Shown piece after piece: positions 1-5,477 of a stretch of DNA of 6,550 bases (positions are counted from its first letter, which is position 1; every line of letters starts with the position of its first letter). This DNA is from Candidatus Nomurabacteria bacterium (GTDB lineage: Bacteria > Patescibacteriota > Minisyncoccia > Phycocordibacterales > UBA9973), in assembly GCA_943350065.1 (NCBI GenBank), contig CALQZZ010000032.1, forward strand, positions 1 through 6,550, written 5' to 3'. A program made the position numbers and the translations under genes. The notes beneath the pieces were generated by a model. That model was given only the letters and a program-made list of their open reading frames with translations, was not told the DNA's origin and made no database searches.

Positions 1-54
1 ACTTAGTGAAACAGAAGTAGATTCTTCTAAAAAACCTATTACTTGATTTCCCAT
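1..54 (-). CDS. Start of an unidentified gene (5' 18 codons only)
   Basis: The minus strand opens at an ATG at 54-52 and stays open to the window edge, giving MGNQVIGFLEESTSVSLS. The fragment is too short to assign a function; I do not recognise it with confidence. Support for a real gene comes from context: a promoter with a 17-bp spacer lies at 122-150 on the same strand, and the preceding minus-strand gene is closed by a strong hairpin. There is no clear Shine-Dalgarno site, only an A-rich stretch before the ATG. The plus strand here reads a short tail ending in TGA at 44-46, which is a weaker alternative. Confidence 0.5.
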   Translation of the reverse strand, partial: MGNQVIGFLEESTSVSLS

Positions 55-121
55 TTTGTTTATTTTTAATGAACTTACATCAGGCAACTACCATGACTTG
101 GATTCGTATATATTTACTGAA

Positions 122-150
122 ACAATACACTTTCAATATCTATAAGTCAA
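122..150 (-). promoter_or_regulatory. Sigma70-type promoter for the gene at 54-1
   Basis: On the minus strand, TTGACT (150-145) and TATTGT (127-122) are separated by exactly 17 bases. Transcription would begin near 115, giving a leader of about 60 nt before the ATG at 54. The promoter lies just past the terminator of khpA, as expected for a new transcription unit. It was called from consensus likeness and position only. Confidence 0.55.
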
Positions 151-152
151 AC

Positions 153-188
153 AAAATAAAAAACACCCTTATGGGTGTTTTTTATTTT
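153..188. terminator. Bidirectional intrinsic terminator after khpA
   Basis: A perfect 16-bp stem (153-168 with 173-188) closes a four-base TTAT loop. The stem has a CACCC/GGGTG core flanked by A-runs on one side and T-runs on the other, so both strands give a hairpin followed by a U-tract. It starts 11 bases beyond the khpA stop codon, which makes it the likely end of the rpsP-khpA transcript. It could also stop any plus-strand transcription entering from the left. Confidence 0.9.
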
Positions 189-198
189 AAATTCAATA

Positions 199-528
199 TT
201 ATATTCCCTTCAATTCATCCATAGCTTCGTCTACAGTTTTCATTGTAGGACTTGCACTCATTGCTGGACGAGTAGAACCTTCTGGTTCGTTGATTTTCAA
301 ATTAACTCTTGAGTTATTTTTCATTCCAATAACGCGGAGTAATGTACGAAGAGCTTTTGCTGTATTTCCCATACGGCCGATTAGTTTACCCATATCTGCT
401 GGATTCACAGTCAAAGTTATCAATACACCCATTTCGTCTACATTGCGATCGATTTTTACATCGTTCGGATTGTCGACTAAAGCCTTTACTACGTACTCTA
501 AGAATATCTTGTCTTGTTCCATAACCAT
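199..528 (-). CDS. khpA: KhpA/YlqC-type KH-domain RNA-binding protein
   Basis: This is a 109-residue single-KH-domain protein. The KH signature is clear: GKLIGRMGNTAKALRTLL, with the GxxG loop GRMG at residues 51-54 that contacts single-stranded RNA. In other bacteria KhpA is a cytoplasmic RNA chaperone-like protein, sometimes paired with KhpB, linked to cell division and envelope control. The usual family length is about 75-80 residues. Here residues ~81-109 form an extra tail rich in Pro, Ser and acidic residues, ending DEAMDELKGI. The gene follows rpsP, the classic rpsP-khpA order, but no rimM or trmD follows because a terminator comes next. The ATG at 528 was used; a second in-frame ATG two codons later (522) fits equally well. 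The stop is TAA. Confidence 0.92.
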   Translation of the reverse strand: MVMEQDKIFLEYVVKALVDNPNDVKIDRNVDEMGVLITLTVNPADMGKLIGRMGNTAKALRTLLRVIGMKNNSRVNLKINEPEGSTRPAMSASPTMKTVDEAMDELKGI

Positions 529-588
529 CTTTTACTAAAAAAATTTTAATGAAATAATTTCTTCGACCAAAAGAAACTACTATAAGCA

Positions 589-616
589 ATTATATCGCAA
601 CTAGTTTTTATTGCAA
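589..616 (-). promoter_or_regulatory. Internal promoter between rpsP and khpA
   Basis: The minus strand carries TTGCAA (616-611), a 16-bp spacer and a perfect TATAAT (594-589), directly after the rpsP stop codon. Transcription would start near 582, giving khpA a leader of about 55 nt. This suggests khpA can be expressed apart from rpsP, although no terminator is visible between the two genes, so read-through is also likely. Confidence 0.6.
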
Positions 617-627
617 ACTATAATATC

Positions 628-936
628 CTATTTCTTTGCTTTGGCTTCTTTTCTAGAAACAGTAGGTTTCTTCTTAGGTAAAACGTTTTTCTTTTTACCG
701 TCAATAACCTTATTGTGAACTAAGAAATTATGCATTGTGTCAGATGCTTGAGCACCCTTTGAAAGCCAATATTTAATACGGTCATTCTTGAAGTTAACTT
801 CTCCTGCTTTTGGATTGTAATTACCGAGTATTTCCAAAAACTTTCCACTTTTTGTGGCGTTCTTTGAATCAGTCAAAACAGCCCTAAATGCTGGATTATT
901 AGTTCTACCTGTTCTTTGTAATCTTATTTTTAACAT
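628..936 (-). CDS. rpsP: 30S ribosomal protein S16
   Basis: This 102-residue protein has the S16 fold signature from its first residue: MLKIRLQRTGRTNNPAFRAV, then FLEILGNYNP and a DRIKYWLSKGAQ segment. S16 is an early-binding small-subunit protein that contacts 16S rRNA and helps the 5' and central domains fold. The E. coli protein is about 82 residues; the additional C-terminal part here is a lysine-rich tail (residues ~76-102, KKKN..KKKP..AKAKK), likely disordered and rRNA-binding. It is upstream of khpA on the same strand and divergent from rnr. The ATG at 936 matches the conserved N-terminus exactly. The predicted transcription start falls almost on this ATG, so the mRNA may be leaderless. 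The stop is TAG. Confidence 0.97.
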   Translation of the reverse strand: MLKIRLQRTGRTNNPAFRAVLTDSKNATKSGKFLEILGNYNPKAGEVNFKNDRIKYWLSKGAQASDTMHNFLVHNKVIDGKKKNVLPKKKPTVSRKEAKAKK

Positions 937-942
937 ATAGAC

Positions 943-970
943 AATATATCATATTTTTTTTTAAAAGCAA
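943..970 (-). promoter_or_regulatory. rpsP promoter, probably leaderless
   Basis: The minus strand shows TTGCTT (970-965), a 16-bp spacer and TATATT (948-943). The -10 box ends seven bases before the ATG at 936, so the expected transcription start is at or next to the start codon. Most of the spacer is a run of nine A (T on the plus strand, 954-962), whose length could vary by slippage and alter promoter spacing. Confidence 0.5.
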
Positions 971-992
971 ATGACTGGTCTTTCTGTCATTT
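969..992. promoter_or_regulatory. Inverted repeat between divergent rpsP and rnr promoters
   Basis: AAATGAC (969-975) and GTCATTT (986-992) form 7-bp inverted arms around a 10-base centre. The site overlaps the -35 region of the rpsP promoter and lies just upstream of the rnr -10 element. A regulator bound here could affect both genes. It may also arise by chance in AT-rich DNA. Confidence 0.3.
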
Positions 993-994
993 TG

Positions 995-1003
995 TGTTAT
1001 ATT
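995..1003 (+). promoter_or_regulatory. Extended -10 promoter of rnr
   Basis: TG (995-996), one base, then TATATT (998-1003) makes an extended -10 element; there is no good -35 hexamer. The predicted start lies about seven bases on, at the ATG at 1010. As with rpsP, the transcript would have essentially no leader, and no Shine-Dalgarno sequence is present. Confidence 0.45.
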
Positions 1004-1009
1004 TAAAAG

Positions 1010-2968
1010 ATGAAAAAAGAAACTAAGATCTTAGAAGGAATAATCTCTATCACCAGTAAAGGCACTGGTTATGTTCGTATTGATGATGGTACAAAAACAC
1101 CAAATAAAGATAAAAAAGATGATATAGAGATAGATTCCATGCACTTAAATACCGCACTTCACGGAGATACTGTCGAAGTTATAATTCACTCAAAAAATTC
1201 TAAGGGTCGCATTGTCGGAGAAGTCACAAAAATAATATCTCGTGCCAAAAATGGTTTTTCTGGGGTCTTGGAAGAAGAGAACAGTATGTTTTTTTTGAAA
1301 CCAGATGACACAAAAATGTATACAGATATTTTAATCTTAAAAGAAGATTTGAATAATGCCAAAGTAGGAGAGAAAGTTTTCGTTGAAATAATTTCTTGGA
1401 AAGATTCACACAAAGCACCTAAAGGTAAAGTTGTAAAAATTCTCGGAAAACCAGGAGATAATAACACTGAGATGTTTTCAATAGCCATAGAGCGTGGTTT
1501 CGTTGCTGAATTCCCTGATGCCGTAGAAGCCGAAGCTCGTGCTATAGAAAAAAAGGGTATCACCGAAAAAGATACATCTGGTAGACGCGACTTCCGAGAC
1601 ATACTTACCTTCACTATTGACCCTGATGATGCAAAAGATTTTGATGATGCTATTTCATATAAAAAAATTTCTGATAATGAATATGAAATCGGTGTACATA
1701 TTGCTGATGTAAGTCACTATTTACAAACAGGAACAGAGCTAGATAAAGAAGCCCGAAAACGTGGTACATCTGTCTACCTCGTCGATCGTACAATACCAAT
1801 GCTTCCAGAAGCCCTTTCAAATGACCTGTGTTCCCTCGTCCCAAACCAAGACCGTTTATGTATGGCGGCTGTTTTTGTTGTAGATAAAAATGCTCACGTC
1901 AAAAGTGAATGGTTTGGAAAAACGGTTATTCATTCAAAAAAAAGATTAACTTATGCTAGTGCTGAAAAAATAATTAATGATAAAAATGCAGAATTACATG
2001 ATGAGCTTTTTACTTTAAATGAAATGGCAAAAAAATTAACCGAGGAAAGATTTGCCAAAGGAGCTATCTCTCTCGATCAAGAAGAAGTAAAATTTGTACT
2101 CGATGAAAATGCTGTCCCAATAAAAGTCATCTTAAAAGAACGTGGTGATTCAAATAGATTAATCGAAGAATTCATGCTTCTAGCCAATAAAAAGGTCGCC
2201 GAGAGAATGTCTGTCGATGATAAAGGTAAAAAATTAAAAATACCATTAGGAGGAGTCTTCGTCTATCGAGTGCACGACCTGCCAAATAAAGAAAAAATGG
2301 AAAGCCTAGCATTAATGCTAAAAGGTTTAGGTTATAAAACTACAATGAATAAGGGTATTATTCCATCAGCTGAATTAAATAAAATTTTAAAAGATTTTGA
2401 ACATAAAAACGAAAAAGATACTATTCATAAATCCATCATTCGTTCAATGGCCAAAGCTGTCTATTCCACAAAAAATATTGGACACTATGGTCTAGCCTTC
2501 GAATACTACACTCATTTCACTTCCCCTATTCGACGCTATCCTGATGTAATGGTACACAGACTTCTAGAAGATAATATCCTAGGAAAAAAGATTGATACAG
2601 AAAAATGGGCTGAATATGAAAAAATTTCGATTAAATCTTCGGAACAAGAAAAGAGGGCTAGTGATGCAGAACGAACTTCTATAAAATACAAACAAGTAGA
2701 GTATATGTCTTCACGCGTGGGACAAGTTTTTGATGGTATTGTCAGTGGAGTGACTGAATGGGGTCTATATGTAGAAGAAAAAGAAACAAAATGTGAAGGT
2801 CTCATTCGTGTACGTGATCTCGGAGATGATTTTTATATTTTTAATGAAAAGAAGACTGAGCTTGTCGGCCAAAAGAAAAAGAAAAAATACTCACTCGGTG
2901 ATCGAATTAAAATAAAAGTAAAAAATGTAGATTCTGTAAAAAAGACGATTGATTACGAGCTAGTATAA
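1010..2968 (+). CDS. rnr: Ribonuclease R (RNase II/RNB family 3'-5' exoribonuclease)
   Basis: This 652-residue enzyme degrades RNA processively from the 3' end, including structured RNA, in mRNA, rRNA and tmRNA-linked turnover. Order of parts: N-terminal cold-shock/OB-type domains (about residues 8-150, with KGTGYVRI near 17-24); the RNB catalytic domain (about 190-515); and a C-terminal S1 domain (about 567-652, GQVFDGIVSGVTEWGLYV). The catalytic cluster TIDPDDAKDFDDA carries the four metal-binding aspartates D204, D210, D212 and D213. The second RNB signature, THFTSPIRRYPDVMVHR, spans 501-517. At 652 residues it is shorter than E. coli RNase R (about 813), lacking the N-terminal helix-turn-helix part and the long basic tail; a lysine run (622-626) sits inside the S1 domain. 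The ATG at 1010 gives a normal N-terminus. The fusion gene follows 14 bases after the TAA stop, so the two are probably cotranscribed. Confidence 0.96.
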   Translation: MKKETKILEGIISITSKGTGYVRIDDGTKTPNKDKKDDIEIDSMHLNTALHGDTVEVIIHSKNSKGRIVGEVTKIISRAKNGFSGVLEEENSMFFLKPDDTKMYTDILILKEDLNNAKVGEKVFVEIISWKDSHKAPKGKVVKILGKPGDNNTEMFSIAIERGFVAEFPDAVEAEARAIEKKGITEKDTSGRRDFRDILTFTIDPDDAKDFDDAISYKKISDNEYEIGVHIADVSHYLQTGTELDKEARKRGTSVYLVDRTIPMLPEALSNDLCSLVPNQDRLCMAAVFVVDKNAHVKSEWFGKTVIHSKKRLTYASAEKIINDKNAELHDELFTLNEMAKKLTEERFAKGAISLDQEEVKFVLDENAVPIKVILKERGDSNRLIEEFMLLANKKVAERMSVDDKGKKLKIPLGGVFVYRVHDLPNKEKMESLALMLKGLGYKTTMNKGIIPSAELNKILKDFEHKNEKDTIHKSIIRSMAKAVYSTKNIGHYGLAFEYYTHFTSPIRRYPDVMVHRLLEDNILGKKIDTEKWAEYEKISIKSSEQEKRASDAERTSIKYKQVEYMSSRVGQVFDGIVSGVTEWGLYVEEKETKCEGLIRVRDLGDDFYIFNEKKTELVGQKKKKKYSLGDRIKIKVKNVDSVKKTIDYELV

Positions 2969-2982
2969 ATATTAACTAATAA

Positions 2983-4869
2983 ATGCTAAGAAAAATTCAT
3001 CCACATATAAAAAGTGTTTTCTGGATTATACTTTCAATTACAATTGGATTTGTTTTTGCTTTTCTCGTCACAAGAAGTGCTGGATATGAAAGAGTACTAC
3101 CAGCCCAAACGGAAAACCAAGCTCAAATACAACAAACAGCAATAGTTACACCAACAGTAAAAACAGATTTTTATTTTATAAAAGATATTACAAAAAAACC
3201 AACTGTCTCTGCCCTTGCTTACTTTGTCGGTGACCTAGATACAGGAGAGATGATTTTAGAAAAAGACCAAGATAAAAAAATGCCAATCGCTTCAGTCTCA
3301 AAACTCATGACAGCCACTATCTCTCTAGAAAACATGAAACCTGAAGATACAATCAAAATTAGCCCGCAAGCCCTTGCGACTTATGGACAAAATGGTAATT
3401 TTTACAGTGGAGAAAAATTACCATTAAATGAAATTTTATATCCATTATTATTGGAATCTAGTAATGATGCAGCTGAAGCTATCGCTACTACTTTCGGGCG
3501 AACAAGTTTTTTACAAAAAATGAATGATAAGGCTAAAGAACTTGGATTACTCGCTACGACTTTTGAAGATCCGAGCGGTCTTTCTATTAATAATCAATCT
3601 ACGGCTTTTGAGCTTTTCAAATTAACAAAATATATTAAAGAAAACAAAAATGATATTTTTGAAAAAACAAAAAAACAAAGCTATGTAAATAATACACACT
3701 CTTGGTTTAGTAATAATCAATTTCTCCGTCAAGGTGATTATGAAGGTGGAAAAAGTGGTTATACTGATCCAGCCTTACAAACAGTCGTTTCTACTTTTTC
3801 TATTCCACTCTCACAATCTGGTAATAGGCATGTGGCTATTACCTTGCTTCATAGTCCTGACCGATTTAAAGATGTTCAAAATATTTTAAAATATTTAAGG
3901 AAAAATGTTTTCTATGGAAAAGAAAATGATACTGAAACTGATTGGGTAAAACAAAAAGAAAATACCGCTGAAGATTTTGACCAGAGCTATGTCATTCTTT
4001 CTTTCGCTGGTGATATTATGCTAGATCGCGGAGTAACCAGCTCAGTAAACAAAAACTTTAATTCTGATTATTCAAAACTTTTTGATAATTTAAATCTATT
4101 GAAAGATGAAGATATTGCCTTTGCCAATCTCGAAGGCCCAGCCTCAGACCAAGGTAATGACCTGCACAATCTTTATTCTTTTAGAATGAACCCGTCTGTC
4201 ATTCCAGCTCTCAAGGGTGCTGGTTTTGATGTGCTGTCTGTCGCCAATAACCATGAAAGTGATTGGGGTCGTAATGCTTATATCGATACCTTGAACCGAT
4301 TAAAGGAAAATGAAATTGCTTATGCTGGTGGTGGAATAAATTCAATGGAAGCAGAAAATCCCGTCATTATAGAAAAATATGGAATGAAAATTGGTTATCT
4401 CGCCTTCTCTGATAAAGGTCCTTATGGAATGATTGCTACACAAGATAATGCTGGAGTCTTATTGGCTAACAACCCACGTTTTGATGAAATTATTCAAAAT
4501 GCCAGTAAAAAAGTCGACGCCCTCGTAGTCTCATTTCACTTTGGTGAAGAGTATCAAACAGTACACAACGATCGACAAGCACAGCTCGCCCATCGAGCTA
4601 TTGATGATGGTGCTAAAATAATTATCGGTGCACATCCACATGTAATACAAGATACTGAAGTTTATAAAAAAGGATATATTGCTTACTCTCTAGGTAACTT
4701 TATTTTTGACCAAAGATTCTCTCCTGAGACAATGCAAGGAATGCTACTAGAAGTGAAGCTTCATAAAAATGGAGAAATGGAGGTGACAAAAGATATTGTA
4801 AAATTAAATTCTTCCTTCCAACCAGAAAAACCTATCAAGGGTAAAATAGAAAAAATTAAGTTTCAATAA
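2983..4869 (+). CDS. Membrane-anchored fusion: S11 D-Ala-D-Ala carboxypeptidase + CapA-type metallophosphatase
   Basis: This 628-residue protein has an N-terminal membrane segment (residues ~11-29, preceded by basic residues) and a Gln/Thr-rich linker, so both domains should lie outside the membrane. Domain 1 (about 72-310) has all three penicillin-binding motifs: SVSK (S104 nucleophile, K107), SSN (159-161) and KSG (257-259, in place of the usual KTG) in GGKSGYTDPA. S11 enzymes trim the terminal D-Ala of peptidoglycan stem peptides. Domain 2 (about 336-605) matches the CapA/PgsA calcineurin-like family: FAGDIMLDRG (D344, D348), NLEGP (382-386), VANNHESDWG (420-429), FHFGEE (518-523) and GAHPHVIQD (549-557), followed by YSLGNFIFD. 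CapA proteins are tied to poly-gamma-glutamate or capsule synthesis; their reaction is poorly defined. No frameshift or stop separates the halves. It sits 14 bases behind rnr, has no promoter of its own that I could see, and ends in TAA. Confidence 0.93.
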   Translation: MLRKIHPHIKSVFWIILSITIGFVFAFLVTRSAGYERVLPAQTENQAQIQQTAIVTPTVKTDFYFIKDITKKPTVSALAYFVGDLDTGEMILEKDQDKKMPIASVSKLMTATISLENMKPEDTIKISPQALATYGQNGNFYSGEKLPLNEILYPLLLESSNDAAEAIATTFGRTSFLQKMNDKAKELGLLATTFEDPSGLSINNQSTAFELFKLTKYIKENKNDIFEKTKKQSYVNNTHSWFSNNQFLRQGDYEGGKSGYTDPALQTVVSTFSIPLSQSGNRHVAITLLHSPDRFKDVQNILKYLRKNVFYGKENDTETDWVKQKENTAEDFDQSYVILSFAGDIMLDRGVTSSVNKNFNSDYSKLFDNLNLLKDEDIAFANLEGPASDQGNDLHNLYSFRMNPSVIPALKGAGFDVLSVANNHESDWGRNAYIDTLNRLKENEIAYAGGGINSMEAENPVIIEKYGMKIGYLAFSDKGPYGMIATQDNAGVLLANNPRFDEIIQNASKKVDALVVSFHFGEEYQTVHNDRQAQLAHRAIDDGAKIIIGAHPHVIQDTEVYKKGYIAYSLGNFIFDQRFSPETMQGMLLEVKLHKNGEMEVTKDIVKLNSSFQPEKPIKGKIEKIKFQ

Positions 4870-4874
4870 AAATG

Positions 4875-4905
4875 AAATAAAAAAGCCACTGATATTTCAG
4901 TGGCT
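4875..4905 (-). terminator. Intrinsic terminator, mainly for the minus-strand gene at 4991-5335
   Basis: A perfect 9-bp stem, AGCCACTGA (4884-4892) with TCAGTGGCT (4897-4905), closes a TATT loop. Read on the minus strand it is followed by a T-rich tract (TTTTTTATTTC), a standard intrinsic terminator lying about 86 nt past the stop codon of the small membrane-protein gene. On the plus strand the downstream side is only weakly T-rich, so it may be less efficient for the rnr operon, whose last stop codon ends 14 bases before the stem. Confidence 0.85.
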
Positions 4906-4922
4906 ACGATTTTGGATTTCAA

Positions 4923-4940
4923 GGTGATCGTGAACCCCAT
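4923..4940 (-). repeat. Diverged repeat, 3' copy (partner at 5353-5370)
   Basis: On the minus strand this 18-base stretch reads ATGGGGTTCACGATCACC and matches ATGGGGTTTGCAGTCACC at 5353-5370 at 14 of 18 positions; all four differences are transitions. A GAAATCC word is also close to both copies, on opposite sides. The copies bracket the small membrane-protein gene: one lies in its 3' untranslated region, the other in its leader hairpin. Confidence 0.45.
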
Positions 4941-4962
4941 TGAGCGGTTAACTTTTATTTTT
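4930..4962 (+). terminator. Possible plus-strand terminator of the rnr-fusion operon
   Basis: GTGAACC (4930-4936) can pair with GGTTAAC (4946-4952), with one mismatch, around a nine-base loop. It is followed directly by TTTTATTTTT (4953-4962). The stem is weaker than the hairpin at 4884-4905 but its T-tract is better placed for plus-strand transcription. It may act as the true or a backup stop for the rnr operon. Confidence 0.45.
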
Positions 4963-4990
4963 CATGATATACATGTTTTATTGGTTAATA

Positions 4991-5335
4991 CTATTTTAGT
5001 ATACTGAAGTATTCATCAAGCGATGGACTGTTTTTTAATTCTTCAAAAGTTCCATTGCCCTCATAAACTTCTCTTAACGCTGTCATCTGTCTTTTTTTAA
5101 TATGCCATGGATATTTATTTTCATTCATATGATAAGTAATCATAATTTGAATAAAAAAACTAAAACAAATTACTGAGAATAATAATTGTTTATCTTCAAA
5201 AGGATCAAATTCAACCTGAAACAAAAAAAGAACAACAACAACAATGACACAAAAGTTTAGAATGAAATATATCATTCTTCTGCGATAATTTTGCATTATG
5301 AGATTTTTCATAAATGCGACTTCTTTTAGACTCAT
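4991..5335 (-). CDS. Unknown small protein with two transmembrane helices
   Basis: I do not recognise this 114-residue protein. Residues ~1-20 are hydrophilic with a basic cluster (YRRRM, 17-21). Two hydrophobic helices follow, about 21-41 (MIYFILNFCVIVVVVLFLF) and 50-68 (QLLFSVICFSFFIQIMI), joined by a short acidic loop (EFDPFEDKQ). The C-terminal part (about 70-114) is charged and probably cytoplasmic, including WHIKKRQMTALREVYEG. The positive-inside rule predicts both ends in the cytoplasm with the acidic loop outside. No catalytic motif is visible. It is a single-gene unit with its own promoter (5423-5451), a structured leader (5347-5393) and a downstream terminator. The ATG at 5335 was used; an in-frame ATG at 5311 (residue 9) is an alternative. 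The stop is TAG. The strong promoter and clean gene ends argue that it is real. Confidence 0.75.
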   Translation of the reverse strand: MSLKEVAFMKNLIMQNYRRRMIYFILNFCVIVVVVLFLFQVEFDPFEDKQLLFSVICFSFFIQIMITYHMNENKYPWHIKKRQMTALREVYEGNGTFEELKNSPSLDEYFSILK

Positions 5336-5346
5336 ATCTATTTAAT

Positions 5347-5393
5347 TTAATTGGTGACTGCAAACCCCATAAGGATTTCTAGTCACCAATTAA
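5347..5393 (-). promoter_or_regulatory. Two-tier hairpin in the leader of the small membrane-protein gene
   Basis: In minus-strand RNA, a perfect 13-bp outer stem (5393-5381 with 5359-5347) encloses a 2x2 internal loop, then a 6-bp inner stem AAAUCC (5378-5373) with GGGUUU (5367-5362), and a UUAUG loop. The inner stem needs a U.G wobble, which forms in minus-strand RNA; in plus-strand RNA it would be a C/A mismatch. That points to the minus-strand RNA as the functional one. The structure ends 11 bases before the ATG at 5335 and has no U-tract on this strand, so it looks like a leader element rather than a terminator. Read on the plus strand it is followed by CTTTTTT and could act as a terminator there. 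Confidence 0.65.
5353..5370 (-). repeat. Diverged repeat, 5' copy (partner at 4923-4940)
   Basis: This is the partner of the 18-base stretch in the 3' untranslated region of the same gene. Here the sequence forms the 3' half of the leader hairpin: the inner-stem GGGUUU and most of the outer-stem AGUCACC. Confidence 0.45.
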
Positions 5394-5410
5394 TCTTTTT
5401 TAAATAACCT

Positions 5411-5442
5411 TAAACTATATAAAGTATAGCATGTATAGTTTA
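5411..5442. promoter_or_regulatory. Candidate operator overlapping the promoter at 5423-5451
   Basis: TAAACTATA (5411-5419) and TATAGTTTA (5434-5442) are perfect 9-bp inverted arms around 14 bases. The centre contains the whole -10 box (5423-5428), and the left arm covers the predicted transcription start near 5416. The geometry suits a dimeric repressor site, though AT-rich DNA makes such repeats easier to find by chance. Confidence 0.45.
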
Positions 5443-5451
5443 TAAAGTCAA
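5423..5451 (-). promoter_or_regulatory. Near-consensus promoter of the small membrane-protein gene
   Basis: The minus strand has TTGACT (5451-5446), a 17-bp spacer and TATACT (5428-5423), with a TGC just before the -10 giving an extended -10. This is the best promoter match in the window. Transcription would begin near 5416, about 80 nt before the ATG at 5335. It lies directly behind the smc stop codon, so the downstream gene does not depend on smc transcription. Confidence 0.75.
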
Positions 5452-5477
5452 GTAAATTTAGTATTATAAAATAAGGC

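Noticed and set aside
2..145. Plus-strand tail ending at TGA 44-46, or at TAA 143-145 if TGA were sense
   Set aside because: It requires either a very short fragment or TGA read-through. The minus-strand start with a well-spaced promoter is the better explanation of this interval.
290..589. Open frames on the plus strand (290-538, 342-524) and a further minus frame (386-589) across khpA
   Set aside because: They overlap the clear KH-domain gene in other frames, have no recognisable motifs and no promoter, and read as shadow frames.
1289..1296. Run of eight T inside rnr as a frameshift site
   Set aside because: The frame is intact across it and all downstream RNase R motifs are in frame. Such runs are common in AT-rich coding DNA.
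1186..2805. Minus-strand open frames inside rnr (1186-1614, 1224-1418, 1650-1844, 2536-2805)
   Set aside because: rnr is motif-complete across the entire span. These antisense frames have unstructured, low-quality protein sequence typical of reverse-complement shadows.
1010..4869. Genome-wide TGA-to-Gly (code 25) or TGA-to-Trp (code 4) reassignment
   Set aside because: rnr and the fusion gene have no in-frame TGA, and their Gly and Trp residues are encoded by GGN and TGG. Absence of TGA stops at six ends is only weak support for recoding.
5347..5393. The 13-bp hairpin as terminator of smc
   Set aside because: On the minus strand there is no U-tract after the stem, and the promoter for the next gene lies between smc and the hairpin, so the hairpin belongs to the leader of that gene.
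4870..5477. tRNA, CRISPR or insertion-sequence remnants in the spacers around the small membrane-protein gene
   Set aside because: No cloverleaf, no regularly spaced direct repeats and no transposase fragment could be seen; the hairpins and promoter account for the visible structure.
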